Program-made: the position numbers and the translations under genes | Source of the DNA: Phorcus lineatus | Lineage: Eukaryota; Mollusca; Gastropoda; Trochida; Trochidae | Assembly: GCA_921293015.1 (NCBI GenBank) | Contig: OV121088.1 | Coordinates: 36,394,836 to 36,458,835, forward strand | Direction of reading: 5' to 3' | DNA length: 64,000 bases | Shown: in pieces, positions 12,052 through 25,754 of the stretch | Layout of the letters: each line of letters starts with the position of its first letter | Numbering within the stretch: the stretch's first letter is position 1 | Notes under the pieces: generated by a model | What the model saw: only the letters and a program-made list of their open reading frames with translations | The model's database searches: none | Told to the model about the DNA's origin: nothing

Positions 12052-12463
12052 AAGTCAAGTCAAGTCAAATTTATTCTCAAAAGTCATAAATGATGACATA
12101 GAGTGAACAAAACATACATGAATATATAATAACATACATATCAATGGAGCATACGCAGACCATTTTTTATATAAAGAGCCATTTTAACAAGTATCGGTTT
12201 GTATGTGATGGACATAAAGGAAATATATTTTTCAATTGATGAATGTTTACAATAATATGCAGGAAGATATTTATTTCGTAATTCATTAAAAAGATTACAC
12301 TCTAACATAAAGTGAAATTCATCCCCTATCTTATGCCTACATGATGGACATAATCTATGTTCTCTATCAATTTTATACCATCTACCAGTTTTAGCTACCA
12401 GAAGCTGTGTCCATCTCCACATGTGATTGTTCCATTCATATAGTTGACCATACCTTTCAGTCA
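12052..12463 (-). mobile_element. 5'-truncated LINE: 3' end of ORF2 and 3' UTR
   Basis: The minus-strand frame (about 12460 to 12141) reads ...RWYKIDREHRLCPSCRHK, then IGDEFHFMLEC, then NELRNKYLPAYY, ending in a stop. The C-x2-C-x8-H-x4-C zinc-knuckle-like motif followed by an LR.KY helix is characteristic of the C-terminus of many non-LTR ORF2 proteins. The ~70-base 3' UTR contains AATAAA (12070-12075 on the minus strand) and ends in TTGAC repeats (12052-12068), a simple-repeat tail like those of several LINE clades. Only about 100 codons remain, and upstream there is an in-frame stop. The clade cannot be assigned. Confidence 0.6.
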
Positions 12464-13384
12464 GCTTTTAATCAATTAGGGGTTATGATGGGGTCACCTG
12501 ATCACGTTTATTCGGTTATATTGAACTACAGGTTGGTAATGTCAACTCGCGACATGCTGCTGCCTGAAGGAACTTGTGGAAATCAGTTTTCCGTCTGATT
12601 CAATTCCTGGTTCCTGTTGATTGCAACTCTTCTCTACTCACGCAGAAAACTTGGCTGGAAGCTTGAGTACTGTACAAAGGAGGGTGTTTGTACAAGAAGT
12701 GCTCTCTGGAGAATTGAGTAATAATTCTAGTAACTATGATATGGAATGGAAAGTGAGACACTTTTAGCATAATGTTTTTGTCCATCTTTATATGAATCAA
12801 AGTTAGGATAAAAAAAAATGGAAATTGAAACATTATCATGAATCTGAAAACACTTTTTCACTAAAGAGAGTTTTTCGAGCATTCATAAAGTTAAACGCAA
12901 ATATTTGAAACCTGATAATAACAGCTATTTTCAGACTCACACAACAAGACATGGAATCAGCAGGCTTTGATTCAACCTGAATAATGTCAAATCCCTTTCA
13001 AGAGACAACTAAAGCTTTCATTCTAATGATATTATTCATACCACGTTTTATCAACAGCATTTGAAAGCTTCAAATGTAGATGACTTTTTCCTATAAATGA
13101 GAGGCCTTGTCAGATGGGTGCCAATTACCACACATTGCGACACAACCGTGGATGTGACAAGAAGATCAAAGCAGTTGTAGAATCCAAGGAATCTGCAACA
13201 AAGCCTAAAGGAGCTAGTTATGCTGTGATGGAATGGAAGCCTTATATGATGGCTGATAACGGCATGTGTCTGATATAAACTCATTTGATCTCATCCTTGT
13301 TTTACTCCTCCCTTGTTTTACTCTTTTCCTAAACATTCAGAAAAAAGGAGGCTCATATACTAAATACAAAGAAACTCCAAAACA
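12464..13384. other. Non-coding stretch, nothing recognised
   Basis: I see no exon, RNA gene or repeat. Short frames on both strands lack protein-like features. Confidence 0.5.
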
Positions 13385-14365
13385 ATAGAAGCATTTATTT
13401 GATATCAAAGAAATGAACAAAGCATCATTTTTGTTAATTAAATCTTAAGGTTCTTAAACATTTTTCATCAAAAGAAATTCTGGCAGAAAGCTGCATGCCT
13501 CTCTTTATTCTATTTTCACATATATTCTTAGGTTCTCCGTGTCAGCCTGTGTTGACATATATCTTTCCTTCTATCTGAATATAGGACACTTATAACATTT
13601 ACATAGCAAATAAGGAACAATAGAAATATTCTTTTTACATATTGATATCAAAGGTATAAACAGATAAGCATTTGGTCTCACGTTTCTAAAATACTTCTAG
13701 TCAAAATAAATGCTGGTTGCATCCCTTTTGATAACAACTTATCTCTTTCTCATCTTCTTACCTCCACTCTTTGAGCTTGTGTGTTTTCTTACCTACTATT
13801 GGTTAACTATAACCATGATTTAAAGAAAATCATAAAAAAACAGAAACAAATCCTTTTCAATATAAAAAAATATACCAAATAACCATTTGTGTTAATTTCT
13901 TCTAAAAATCCTAGTCAAAGGAAATGCTGGCTGTATGCCTTTAATATAATCTCATCATTTCATATCTTCCTACCTTAACCCTATGAACCTGTCTAGATAT
14001 ATTCTAATTTCCCACTTTCATGATATACAACGCCTATAACTATTATTAAAAGAAAATCAGGACTAAAAAAAATATTCTATTTATCAAAGATGTCAAAGAA
14101 CTTAAAAGATAATCACAAGTGTTCATTAGGTCTCCAGTTTCTGGTTGCCTGCTTCTAATGTCATCTCATGTTATATCTTTTTAGCTTTATTCTGTGAGCC
14201 TGTGTAGATATATTTTTCATTCCACTATTGGAAATATGATACTTAAAAATCAGGAGCAATTGAATTTTCTTTTCAATATATTGATATCAAAGAACTGCAC
14301 AGATAACGACTGATGTTAATTAGGTCTAAAGTTTCTGAAATATCTTTAGTCAAATATGATACAAA
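13385..14365. repeat. Ancient tandem array, about four units of ~220 bases
   Basis: Recurring blocks are TAGTCAAANNAAATGCTGGYTG (13468, 13697, 13912; only the end of the block near 14138), TTGATATCAAAG..(A)ACAGATAA (13645, 14280 and weaker copies) and GAGCCTGTGTAGATATAT (13540, 13985, 14198). Units are strongly diverged, with many short indels, so the array is old. Confidence 0.55.
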
Positions 14366-14845
14366 AAAGTCTTAACTGCATTGATGTTAATTTTTACACA
14401 GGTAAACTGAAACTGGAAAACTTTCAAAAGAAAATTGGTAAACTGAAATATCTGCTTTTGTAACTTGTAGGTCATGCATATGTCACTTTATGTTGTACTT
14501 GTGAATATAGGTCTTGAAATTACTTGATTTGGAGCAATTTTCTCACCCACAAACTGCAAGCACTTAGATTTACCATATCATAAAATCAATATTACACCAT
14601 GCCGCTGTCATCTGTCTTCAAGTTAACTGTGTTATCCTGTTTATAATCATACTTGCATAATTTTTTATCTATTGACAGTGAAAACAATTTAAAAGTATCT
14701 TCATTGAGCTGTGACAGGCTTTCAAACTGAACTTTGATCTTATGTTCGGTTGTCACATTATATCAGTTATTTAGAAAATGATTTGTTCTGTGCTTCTGCA
14801 AGATAACAATGTATCTAGTTTGATAAGATGGTGGAAAGGATGTCT
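14366..14845. other. Non-coding stretch, nothing recognised
   Basis: AT-rich sequence without exons or repeats that I can support. Confidence 0.5.
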
Positions 14846-14847
14846 TA

Positions 14848-15317
14848 AAGTGACACAGAGTATGTTTCATGAATTTTATATGTGGCTTACACAGAGCCAA
14901 AATCATATGACATAAGTTCAAATTGCCTATCTAAAGTCGCATCTTTATCTTTTAAATGCCAAAAATATGACATTTTCTTGTTTTCAACTGTAAATTAAAA
15001 ACTGCCATAAAAATATTAAGAAGTTATAAAAAAGTGTCCAGATTAGATGTTTGTTAGTCAAATGACTTACTAAGCAATTCCTACCTATATTTCTTGTGTC
15101 TGCTATAGATAAATTATCAAACTTACGTTTGAGTCATTGGCGCATGGCATTGTCTGCAGCTGATTTTGATCAAATATCTCGATTTTTCCCCCCTGTTTAT
15201 TGTCACTTTGCTAACCGATAAGTATTGAGATATTAATTTTCAGTAACAACCACTACTTGTAAATGAAATAACACCATTTATGAAGTTTGACATATTTTCC
15301 CCCAACAACATACCCTT
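14848..15317 (-). mobile_element. TA-flanked MITE, family 1, copy A
   Basis: TA lies outside both ends (14846-14847, 15318-15319). The termini AAGTGACACAGAGTATG and (reverse complement) AAGGGTATG are inverted. The interior matches the copies at 44101 and 57996: CATAAATGGTGTTA, AAGTAGTGGTTGTT, ATGCTTATC, GTGACAATAAACAGG. A TA target and ~17-base inverted ends fit a Tc1/mariner-type non-autonomous element. No open frame is seen. Confidence 0.65.
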
Positions 15318-15319
15318 TA

Positions 15320-16729
15320 ATTGGCAATTGAGAATTGGTAAAATTGTAGCATTGGTGATTTTCATGCATATCAAAGACCGAACCTCTTGCATGCATACAT
15401 AAGTTTAGATAGAATATAAATCATATTTTTGAGAGAGAAGAAGTAACACTTCACTGAACTAAAATGATCTAGCTAACATCTCTCAAAGAAGTGAATTATG
15501 CCCAAAATATCAGATCACATTTTTCATTAATTAAAAACAAAATCTTTTTATGTAAGTGGTTGACCTTAATAGACAAGACAAAAATAAAAGTTAAGGACAG
15601 AATTTTGCCAATAACTGTTATCGGTGCTTATCCATAAGGTCATCCAGGAGTTATATTATTGAAAGATTCTATTACAGCACCTGAAAGATAAATATATTGG
15701 TCTGCAATGCTTTCAAGCGTAATCAGATGATGAGATGTGTGCGATGTAATTATGAGGATTGATTGAAGCCAATAACTGTTCAACTGTAAGCTAGGGCTTG
15801 GACTGAAGTAACTAACTGCTTGTTACACTGGGCAGGCTGCTGTGCTAGATTATAGGTTTGGTGACATCTTGATGCGCTATTTGAAAAATCTGTGTTCAAA
15901 AGGGTATACCAAAAGTTCAAGAGTTTTCTGTATGGTTATTTTTAATTTTTGAAAATTTGGAAATCTTAAATAAACAGTAAGCACAGAATTTATTATAAAT
16001 AATAAAATTATATATATCATTAGCACAGAAAAACTTATTTCAAAGCAAAATATTAGTCTAAACATATTCTTATGATTTGGACAGTGTTGTTAAAAGTTGA
16101 AATCTGTTGACGTGATGTGTGTACACCTAGGTAACAAAGGCACAGATAGGATTACTCTTAATCAAGGAATATTGATCTGGGTGACTTGGTGTTACTGCTA
16201 AGGAGGGGAGTGGGAAGGAATAGAAAGTGTGTCAATATTGCCCCAAAATTCATTATTTTACTTCACTTTTTATACTTTCTGGCAGTTCACTTGATTTTTA
16301 AAATGATGGGATCGTGTGTGTTGGGAGGACGGGGAGCAGGTGGGTGTTAGTATGGGCGAGTGGTCATCTTTTATTTCAACCTTTTTAACAGTCGATATAT
16401 TCCAAAAGAAAATCTATACAGGAGAGGGGCTGTTTGAGCCTCCAGAATCCTACCTTTGGATCCGCCACAGATACTTAAGACTCATTCACATGCATGTCCT
16501 GTATTGGGGACTACATAGACTTGCATTCAGGAAATGAGACTGCTTCTATATCAATTACATGGGGCAGATATATTACACCTACAGACAGCAAACTGCCCAA
16601 GCATGACAACCCATTCACCCTTTATCAGCTTAACGCTAAACTTTCCAGACAAATCCCTCTTTTCATGTTCAGAAGCAGTAAAAGAATTTTAGGAGCAGAC
16701 TTGAAAAAAAATATAATCAATTGAACGCA
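15320..16729. other. Non-coding stretch, nothing recognised
   Basis: I see no supported feature. The frame at 16316-16537 is not protein-like. Confidence 0.5.
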
Positions 16730-17060
16730 ATGCAAAAGCATCTTTCATTGCATTTCTAATTCTCCTGGCAATGCTTGCTTTAATGAAGGTGATAAATGCC
16801 GGTTCGTCAAAGCCCATCAAAAGATTGTGATTCCGGAGAGGCTGGAGGAAAGAGATATTTTAAACAGCTACAAACGATAAATCAGAGCTTTCCTATTACC
16901 AAAAGATGACTGTGCGGCACCAACGGAGCCTTCAAGACACCATCTGAGAGGAATCTGAATAGCTAATGATATCACCGTTTCTTGCGCAGAGAACCCACAG
17001 ACAAGAAAACTTCCACGATACCATGTTCCAGGGTTTAATAGTGCACAATCATCAATTGCA
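16730..17060. other. Complex unique block, possible conserved non-coding element
   Basis: Sequence complexity and CpG content rise against the AT-rich surroundings, without a coding frame, repeat or transposon end. It includes homeodomain-like (CTAATTCTC, CTTTAATGA) and POU-like (ATGCAAA) words. Conservation cannot be judged from one sequence. Confidence 0.25.
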
Positions 17061-17689
17061 CATTCTTTTGAATAGTTTTACTGAGATATGGATTCATTTT
17101 ATCGGAAACTTATCAAATTGCAGATCATACACTAGAGATAAAACAAGTTTTGTACAAAACCTACACATCGTATCTTTATAGGCTGTAAAAGAAACATATG
17201 TCAAATTCAGACAGAAGTACATCATCAGATATATTCAATGATGCCATTCCTTTGGTTTACAGATAGAATATGCATGTGGAATAAAAGTCTTCTTGGAAGA
17301 GGGACTTACTTATCAATAGACAAGTACATAAATAAAAAATCCTAATTAGTATAATATTTTTCTCAAATACTTTTAATTAAGGAATAAAGAGTATTTTAAA
17401 TGAAATATCTTATGTCAGCAATAGATTATCCCTTAAGGCAGTTACTTTTTCTGGTCATATTTCAAATTTTAATTGTGATTTTCAATATATAAAGTTCTGT
17501 CTGAAGAAGGAATAACTTGAACAATTCAGTTTTTATTCTGATGGACAAATTGAAGGTTTTTAGTTCAATTCCCCAATTTATAGAAATCCAATTATAAAAA
17601 CATCAGTTTGAATTGAAGTGTTTTTTCATCACAGCCTTTTAGCTGAAATCGAACTTCAATCTCCTCTCAGGTTTGAAAAATGTAGAACG
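17061..17689. other. Non-coding stretch, nothing recognised
   Basis: AT-rich sequence with no supported feature. Confidence 0.5.
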
Positions 17690-18000
17690 GAAGTGTAGGT
17701 CCATCAGCTAGAGACTACAGGCATAGGGCGTTGAGCTACACAAGCTACAGGCTCCGACCTCAGCACAAATTGAATGAACCAGCGCTCAGCTCCGCTAGTT
17801 CTTCTAACGCCTCGCTTTGCCCAGATCCTGTCAGCTTCAATCAACAGGCTAATTTTCTAATTACACTCCAGAGACAATGACTGGGAAAAGGCAGGAAGTA
17901 TTTGTCTGCCCTTAGCCGGCCATTAATCCAGCTATCAAGCAATCAAACTACATCCACCATTTTACCAGCAAACCCTTTCTTCTTTCTCTCATACCTCAAC
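17690..18000. other. Complex unique block, possible conserved non-coding element
   Basis: The block is non-repetitive and less AT-rich than its surroundings. TAATTTTCTAATTAC-type and GCCATTAATCC homeodomain-like words lie near 17850-17930. All frames are interrupted, so it is not an exon. Confidence 0.25.
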
Positions 18001-20057
18001 TCACAAGCACATGTTTAATTTAGTTTGACAGTCCCCTAATCCAAACCGGATCTTTTTGTCTTACATGAAAGACAAATGTCCTGTAAGTCTAGAATAATTC
18101 CCATGTGGAATAATAAATGATTGTCTTCTGCTTTGTTAGGACTATAGAAAACAAATAAAATCCTGGCTAGCGTATTGATCAAAGGACAAAGGTGGCACTT
18201 TCTAAGAGAGAAGATTCTGGTGTTTGTGCTGAGGAAGCAGAATGATAAACGCTTGTAATTAATTGACAGGACATATGTGCAGTGGGACGCTGACCCTTTT
18301 GAGTTATAGTTACGAGCATTACCGGCTCATTGCAGGGAATAACTGTCATACACAGATCCTCACTGACTAGGGGGAATGCTATCTCCAAATTGGTAGTAAT
18401 GACAAATAGCAAAGATCAAAACTATTTTCACATGATCGATGATGGACTGTTATGGGAGAGAGCAAGGAGAGTAGTTCACACAGTCTCCCACCGCTAGGCT
18501 CTTCACACTCAAACCCTCAGGACATTTACTCATATTTTCACCCTACACCACACCAACTCATTCCCAATTGACGCCTTTTACAGAATACGCCAAATTGCTC
18601 TTTGCTTTCATCCAATGCCATGTGAAAAACGGCAGCAGTAGCAAAGGGGGCTTAGAGTTGGAGCATTCAGCTTGGTTAATATCTTCAGATTGAAGTCGTA
18701 GATAGAAAGAAGAGTTTGATGTAAGATGTGGTCCCCCATGCCTGTATATTGATCCATCATTCACTTGTAGCAGATTTGAAGGGGACATCAATGAGTGAAC
18801 ACTGACCCCTGCCTCCTGGTTGCAGAAGTAGAAGCTTTCACCCTACAGTACATTTGTGAAAGGGTGACACATCTCGTGTAGGATCTGCCGTCAGCGGACA
18901 GGAAATCGGAGGTCGGCGACGACTCTTCCTTACTTGATCCCTGGTGTCATATAGCTTGAGGCATACAGTCAGATTTCATCACACTGAATAGTCCTAGAAC
19001 TAATCTCTCTTAGTCTGGCTCTCATAGTCATTGGGAAGATTCCTCGGAAAAAGTCACTGAGGTATCGTGGCAACATATAAAGTGACGATAAGACAGATAA
19101 GTTTTACATGGAAATTCCAGCACAGGAACTATTGATTGACTGCAAGTTATAGAAACTATGATGGATATACGCAGTATCTAGTGTACTCAAGGTATGGCAC
19201 TTTAACATCCCATGTCCTTGTCAGTAATAGTAAAGGCAATATTGAGAGGTTAGCTGTCAAACTGGCCAATCCATCACTGCACTATCAGAGCTTTATTACT
19301 GGATAATATTTGCTTTAGGCATCGTGGAGCACTTGACAATATTGGTAAAATCTTAAAGGGACAACGGTAGAAGTTCTAATTGGAAGAAGGTTGGCCGAGT
19401 GAGTGTGACTCATTCAGCTGCAAGTGTCCAGTGTACAGCGGTGACAAGTGCATCTTATTTGACCTCCACCTCTGCCCTGCAAATCAGATTTGCTGGAATT
19501 AAAGAAGGCTATTGATTATCAGATGAGTGTCCAACATGCACAGAGCTTATGTGTAGCCACTGAGGGACTCTGAGACTGGGTGAGAGGGAGCGAATGACTG
19601 GACTGTGATCACACAGAGGGACTGACCAGTCAGGCTGTCTGACAACAGAGTTAAGAGTTTGAAATGGACCTTAATCATACGGAGAGGTACAAGTGGAATT
19701 TAGTTAAAGTCTGAACATAGAGCTTCAAGGGTATTAACAAGGAGTAATACAAAACTCAATACTGACCAGAACACAAGATAAACCGAGAGAAGAACTGTAT
19801 TATAGCTAAAGCGAGAACAATCCCGGCAAGATTTGACTTAAGAGTGACTGGAGGCAGATTGAGACTGACAAAGAAAGATTGGAGATGGAGAACTAAATTG
19901 GATTTCAGGACACCAAAGAGTAACAAACTGTGGGATGATCAGGAGAAAGTTTCACTATAGTCAGATCAGATAGTCACAATTGGTCTGAGTTCTTGTCTGC
20001 TTCGACTTACGAATTCACATGATTCATGGGCAAAGAATGTAGATTCCAGTCTACACA
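18001..20057. other. Unique non-coding sequence of higher complexity
   Basis: GC content is a little higher and the words are non-repetitive, most clearly at 18560-18960, where a CpG cluster (GTCGGCGACGACTC) lies near 18914. A TTTCACCCTACA word occurs twice (18537, 18837). I see no coding frame longer than chance. Confidence 0.4.
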
Positions 20058-20200
20058 GAGGTACAAGCTTGGACTGGACTCTTTCCTGAAAGGTACTAGT
20101 TGGGACTGAACTATACTCCGACCAGAGGTACAAACTAGGACTGTATTCTCTGTGGAGAGGTTGAGTTGGGACTGGACACTACCCGGACCAAAGGTAAAGG
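20058..20200. repeat. Minisatellite, about four units of ~34-37 bases
   Basis: The unit resembles GAGGTACAAGTTGGGACTGGA followed by a variable pyrimidine-rich half ending in GACCA. Four diverged copies lie head to tail, with a fifth partial one (GGTAAAGGG) at the end. Confidence 0.55.
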
Positions 20201-21569
20201 GTTAATGAGCTACCATTTTGAGGTAAGGGGTCAGGTTAATGATACAGCTCTCTGGTTCCCATCAGAATTCTAATTACAAGTCTTATTAGATTGACCTGAG
20301 GTCAGGTTACGTTATTCATGCACTTTGATTACTTGTACCTTGAACCCTGGCACTCTGGGTCTGCCTCAACCTAATCATTCATTTATATTCATTGATTCAT
20401 GGTTTTTCAAGCATGGTCTGTTGGTTCAGTGTTTGATAATGTACTCATTACCATTCTAGCTACAAGATGAACAGGAATAATTAGTCCATAAAATCCTTGT
20501 ACATTGTTAAAAACAACCATACAAGACATGTGGTTATTTGTTATTCACATTAAATGACAAAATCTGTTGATTTTCATAAGATTCTGGAAGGTTATTAGAT
20601 AGCACATGACATCATGGTGCAGGGCTAGGTCTGCATTGATTTAATTGCAAAAGAAAAAGGAAACTCAGAACTCTATTGCTATGGTTACGAATAGTAGATA
20701 ACTGAATGAGAAAGTTGAATGGCCAGAAACCCAAGAAGGATACTTAACAACATGTATTACATTTAATCTTTAATATCATTGGACCTAAGAAAGACTAGGG
20801 ACATGATTTTCTTGAATGTTTTGATTCATTCCAGCATCTTGAAGCTTGTATTGTTGGAGACATTGCAAAATTAATTTGCTTCAATATTTTTGACATTTCA
20901 GCATTAACTCTACTAATTGAGGATTGTCCACATTTAGTCCTTCAACACTCCAATAATAATCTGAGTTGATTGTAATCATAATTAACATTGATTAATAATT
21001 TAAAAAATCCAGAGACAATTTTCTTAAGAGAATCATACTCCATCCCATACAATTCCAATTATAATAATACAAATCTAATTTAAATAAAATATTTCAGTAT
21101 AGATACAGCATGAATGCAATAACTTAACAATTAACATATGGCATCAAGAGTCAAATTTCTGAAACAGAATAATCTCATCAAGACAAGCTTTCTTTACTTC
21201 CAATTACCAAGAATTCTACTTTACAAAAACACGCAATACAATTTGAAAAACATATCATACTTCAAAGAAAAAAACATAAAATGAGGCAAGATTTAAAAAG
21301 AGATATTGGAATATTACAACTAAGCCCCACTCGCAATTCGTAATGTCATAATCTTGAAGAATATGAGAAGAAATATCTGCACAATTGACCTCAACTTATT
21401 GGGCTTGCTGTTGAGGGAGTTTTATGAGGAAAAGGTCACAAGGCTAGGAATAGACACAATATCATGATTCTCATCACTAAAATCCTATATCCAATTTTAT
21501 GCTATTTAGTGATACTCTTCTCTAAAGCCTTACTGCAGGAGGAATCTAGTTTACTCTCGTAGTCTCGTC
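20201..21569. other. Non-coding stretch, nothing recognised
   Basis: AT-rich sequence with no supported feature. Confidence 0.5.
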
Positions 21570-21930
21570 ACTTTCCCTTCATTGATCAATGATTGCATAC
21601 AGCAAACTGACTCTATAATCAAGTTTTTTTCTTGATGGACTACAGTTGATCAATTCTTGAACAAAGTTGTGGTAGAATGACAAAAAGTCATACAAATGAT
21701 GAAAAGATATATTGCAATAGATGTCTTTTATCAAAGAAAACTTTTTTTCTCTTTTTATTGATCAGTTGTTGCATAAACAGCTTACGGACTGTCAGGTTTT
21801 TTCCTTAGACATACACCGTGATCCTTTTTTTACAAAAACTTGTACAAGAATGACAAAAAGTAATTTAACTTATGAAAAAAAACATACAAAAAGATGTTTT
21901 CAACAAAAAGATCCTCTTCTTTTTGGACTT
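21570..21930. repeat. Degenerate tandem duplication of ~180 bases
   Basis: Two copies (from about 21577 and 21756) share TTGATCARTNRTTGCATA, a GACTGT..CAAG/GGTTTTTTTCTT block, AGAATGACAAAAAGT and a GATGTYTTT..CAAA end. A more diverged third copy may follow at about 21950. Confidence 0.45.
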
Positions 21931-24900
21931 TATTCTGTCTCTGTACCTTCTTCAATGATCGCAATAGTCATCTTTGCAATAGTACTCTATCGATAGGTAA
22001 CAATAAAACACTATTGACAAAACAGTACACAAGTAAAATATTGATAGTATCAAAAGTGTGTTTTCACCTAGATAAGTTAATTTTTTTATGACTTGTACAA
22101 GTATTATTTTAATTCATATTTCACTTCTTAATATTCAAGATGAGAACTTTTTGTAAAATTAAACGGTTTAATCAATCAGATGTCCCTTATAAAATCTTCG
22201 GGAATCACAGCTGAAATACTTTTTTGTATGGATCCGAAACTATGCAATTGCAATATAGTGGGTATATTTCTATCGCAATATTAGTTTGAAATAGACTAGT
22301 ACTTTCACAATAGTAAGATTAGGTCAATAGTCATACATAGTTATTTATGGTTATATCAACTTACATGCGAAGAACCATAAGTGTAAAAGATGTTTTCACA
22401 CAGTCATCTTGAGTCTAAAAAGATATGAGTTGATGTACAAAAAGTATTATAAGGTTGTCATTCTACAATCTCATACACTTCCTAATTAAATAATGTTACT
22501 ACAAGGATCAAGCATGGTTGCTTTCTCAGATATTGGAAGCTCATTTACTACCAAATATTTATATATAGATCTCTGATAAAGAGTTGTTCATAAGCTAGCA
22601 TGCAGATTTCAAGGATTTCCAGAACTCTGGGACAGACAAAATTATCAACTCATCTTCAGTGAATCTCTATAAAAGACATATGAAAATATTAAAAGCCTTC
22701 CAAGGACATTATCCTATGACAGAAGTTAAGCTTCTTCACCCAGATACATCTCTGAGATACAAGGATAATGGTTAATCTATCAGTACAAAGTTGGTTTAGT
22801 CAGTGTTAAGGACAGATAAGTACCTCAACAATCTCTGGAGTAATCTGGAGAAAGTAATTACTAGAGAGTAATCATTATAAACTCCTACCAAACACCTGCT
22901 ACTGTGAGATGAAACATTGTTTGTAGATGCTTGTCATATTGCCTATGTTAGCTTTCAAGATAAAATCCATGAAAACTTATGAACTTTGTAGATCTACCAC
23001 AACATGTATTTCTTTATCACTTTTATATACCTTTCAAATAGTGTATCATAAATATCTGGAATGTATGACACTGAAAAGCAGTTCTCCAAATGTGGAGAAT
23101 AATTTCATAACAATGAAATACAATTTATTTTCTGACATTTTGAAGCTGTTCTATCAGGCTCTACACAAGAGCAAGTGAAGACATCCCTGTGCTGAACAAC
23201 AGTGTGCTTTAAACTGCCTACAGCAAAGCCATCAGCAAAGTTTATTCAGCCATTGATTCACCGAGTTTAAGCTAGAAAAACCATTAAATTCTCTGAATGA
23301 ATATTTTCTTAAATTATTGATTGCTACAATTGTCTATTCAGATTTTAGAGTTGTAATCAAAACAGAATGATTTTGTACAGTTTGGGAGAGGAACCCAGAG
23401 CTATGTGAGTCAAAAAAGTTGTTCCATATAGCTATGCTCAAAGCTAAACTCAAACACTCTACGGAAATGCTGGTTTTGTATAAAAAGTTTTAAGGACAAA
23501 AGCATTATAAAAGTGCCAAGATACTGCTGCTGGAGCTAAATAGCACAGAAGTCAGCTGTGAATTAAATGACTGAGTCTATAATATAAAATGTTTAAGTTG
23601 TCCAAGTTTATGTCACTGTTTGTATTAGCATGAGATTGGCTATGCATCATGTACATGCAATCATAGTGTAGTGAAGAAATAACTACTTATGTGGGGGCAT
23701 GTGGTCCTGAGAATAGCTATCAGCGTAGTTCAGCAACATCAGCTACAGCTTGCAGGATTGGTGGGTTAATCATGTCAAAGCTTGATTAGCTGAGAGTTGA
23801 AAGGGTAATTCCCTGCCCCACATTGAGACATGAATTGAAAGACTTATGGTGTCAACTTGGGCAAGAGACTTTATTCAAAATGTGTCTCTGTTCACACAAC
23901 AGAAAGTGGGTACCTGGCAAAGGGTTGTGTTTGGTCAGCTTGGGCTAGACCAGGGTAATGATGTATCTTGAGAATATGGATAAGTGCCCTCTATAAAGGG
24001 ACATGTTACTATTAAGCCTTAAAGCTAGAACCTTAAATACAACTATCATTTTTCGCCTCAGCACTTGTAAGGTCAATCTTGAACCTTGGAATTGTAAATC
24101 AAATAAATAAAATGTGAAAGAGACTAGAATCTTATCCAGACAGATAATAAAAGTTGTGAGAAGTCATGCAAACATTGCCAGACAAGTTTGGACACAGTTG
24201 TGCTGTATTAACCTACTTGGTACAGAGGGAGGTTGGTTCCTTATCAAATCCAGACTGGGACACATTAGAAAGGTGAGGACAAGATTTACATAGGTCTGAT
24301 GAGGGTGTTAGTGCTACCGACTTCTTGATGAAGTCTGGCCTCAGTGATGACGTCCCATTTAGACCAACTTGGCGTGGTTTGAATTCTCAGCACTGTAATC
24401 ATGGTACTAATACAGAGACTCCAACAATGATTGATGACGGCCCTCACAGACATGTCAGCTTCTATCAGAATTCTATCAAGTGTGGGTAGTAATCTGTGTT
24501 TCTTTGTGATATCTGCAAGTGTACAAAGTGTTTTCTTACACTGTCTGAGTGATATTTACGTAATCTGAGCCAAAACCTCATTCTGGGAATCATTTCATAG
24601 CTTGATGGTTTTCATAAACTCATAGTTATATAGAATAATGAATCTCTCTTATACATCATTGTGGTATCTGATGCGGCTCAATATAGATACAATATTAATA
24701 GATGATGAAGAAGTAGAATGGCATTTTGTACTTCATGGAAGTCTTCACACAAATTGTGTTTGTGAACATTTTGGTATACTTTTGATTTAAATTTTCAAAC
24801 GAATTGTGTTTACATAATACATACATTCAGCAATTGTTACTTGAGGAAATCTTCATACAACATGAACACAAATAAAAAACTTGAATAAGATGCCTTAACG

Positions 24901-25754
24901 AACCAGTATAGTTTATAATTTCTATGATAAAAAGAAATAATATTGATTCCTTCAGAATTTATAAATTGTATGATGTGTGTTATACTCTTTTTTAAAAAGA
25001 ACAAGTTCCTGCTACTTATCTGAAACAATATTTCAAGTTTAAGTCTGAAACTTTTGCTTTCATAATAGTTTTACTTCCAACTTTTCAAAACTTGAGTATA
25101 TAAACAAATACAGAATTATACTACTTAAAATCATGGCTACAACTAACAGAGCCATTTTCAAGAGTGTAAGTTAAAAGGTTAAAAAGTATGACCTCATCTT
25201 AAAGGTTTCATCATGAAAGATAAACATTTCAAGTATCATTTTAACTGACCAAAAGTGAAAAGATAATTAAGATCAATGCAAACAGACGGATTGATAAAAT
25301 ACTCTTGTATTGGTGGAGATTAATGGTGATTTTATATTTTATGGCAGTAGATATGAAAGATAAAAACAACTTACGCTAGCAATTAAATTCATTTAAAAAA
25401 TAATGAATGACTACTTTTACTTTCCTAAACAAAAAAACACCAACAAGAGTTCGCTTGCTCGATTAAGGTCAATGCCTTACAATCCAACCTTATAAAGATG
25501 TAAATCATAAGGACAGTGATCAAGAAAAAATTACATAATTTGATTTTCTTGTTAAGATAATGAATTGTTCATATAGGAAATCTTAGAAATAAGCAATAAA
25601 ATATGATCCAATTGATGGCCACCGTGTCCTTCACAATAAATAGATATTCACGAGTGGTTTCATAACAAAAACTTATTAGCATTTCATTTTAGTTTCCATG
25701 GCAAATTACAAGTGTTGGAACTTTTGTTTGATTGATTTGTCTCATAAGATAACC
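21931..25754. other. Long non-coding stretch, nothing recognised
   Basis: No exon with convincing splice sites, no RNA gene and no transposon ends were found in this 3.8-kb AT-rich stretch. Faint internal similarities near 24730-24840 are too weak to call. Confidence 0.5.

Noticed and set aside
18001-18081. Possible plus-strand exon ending at a GTAAGTCT donor (18082)
   Set aside because: The pyrimidine-rich acceptor is followed by stops in all three frames, so it cannot be coding.
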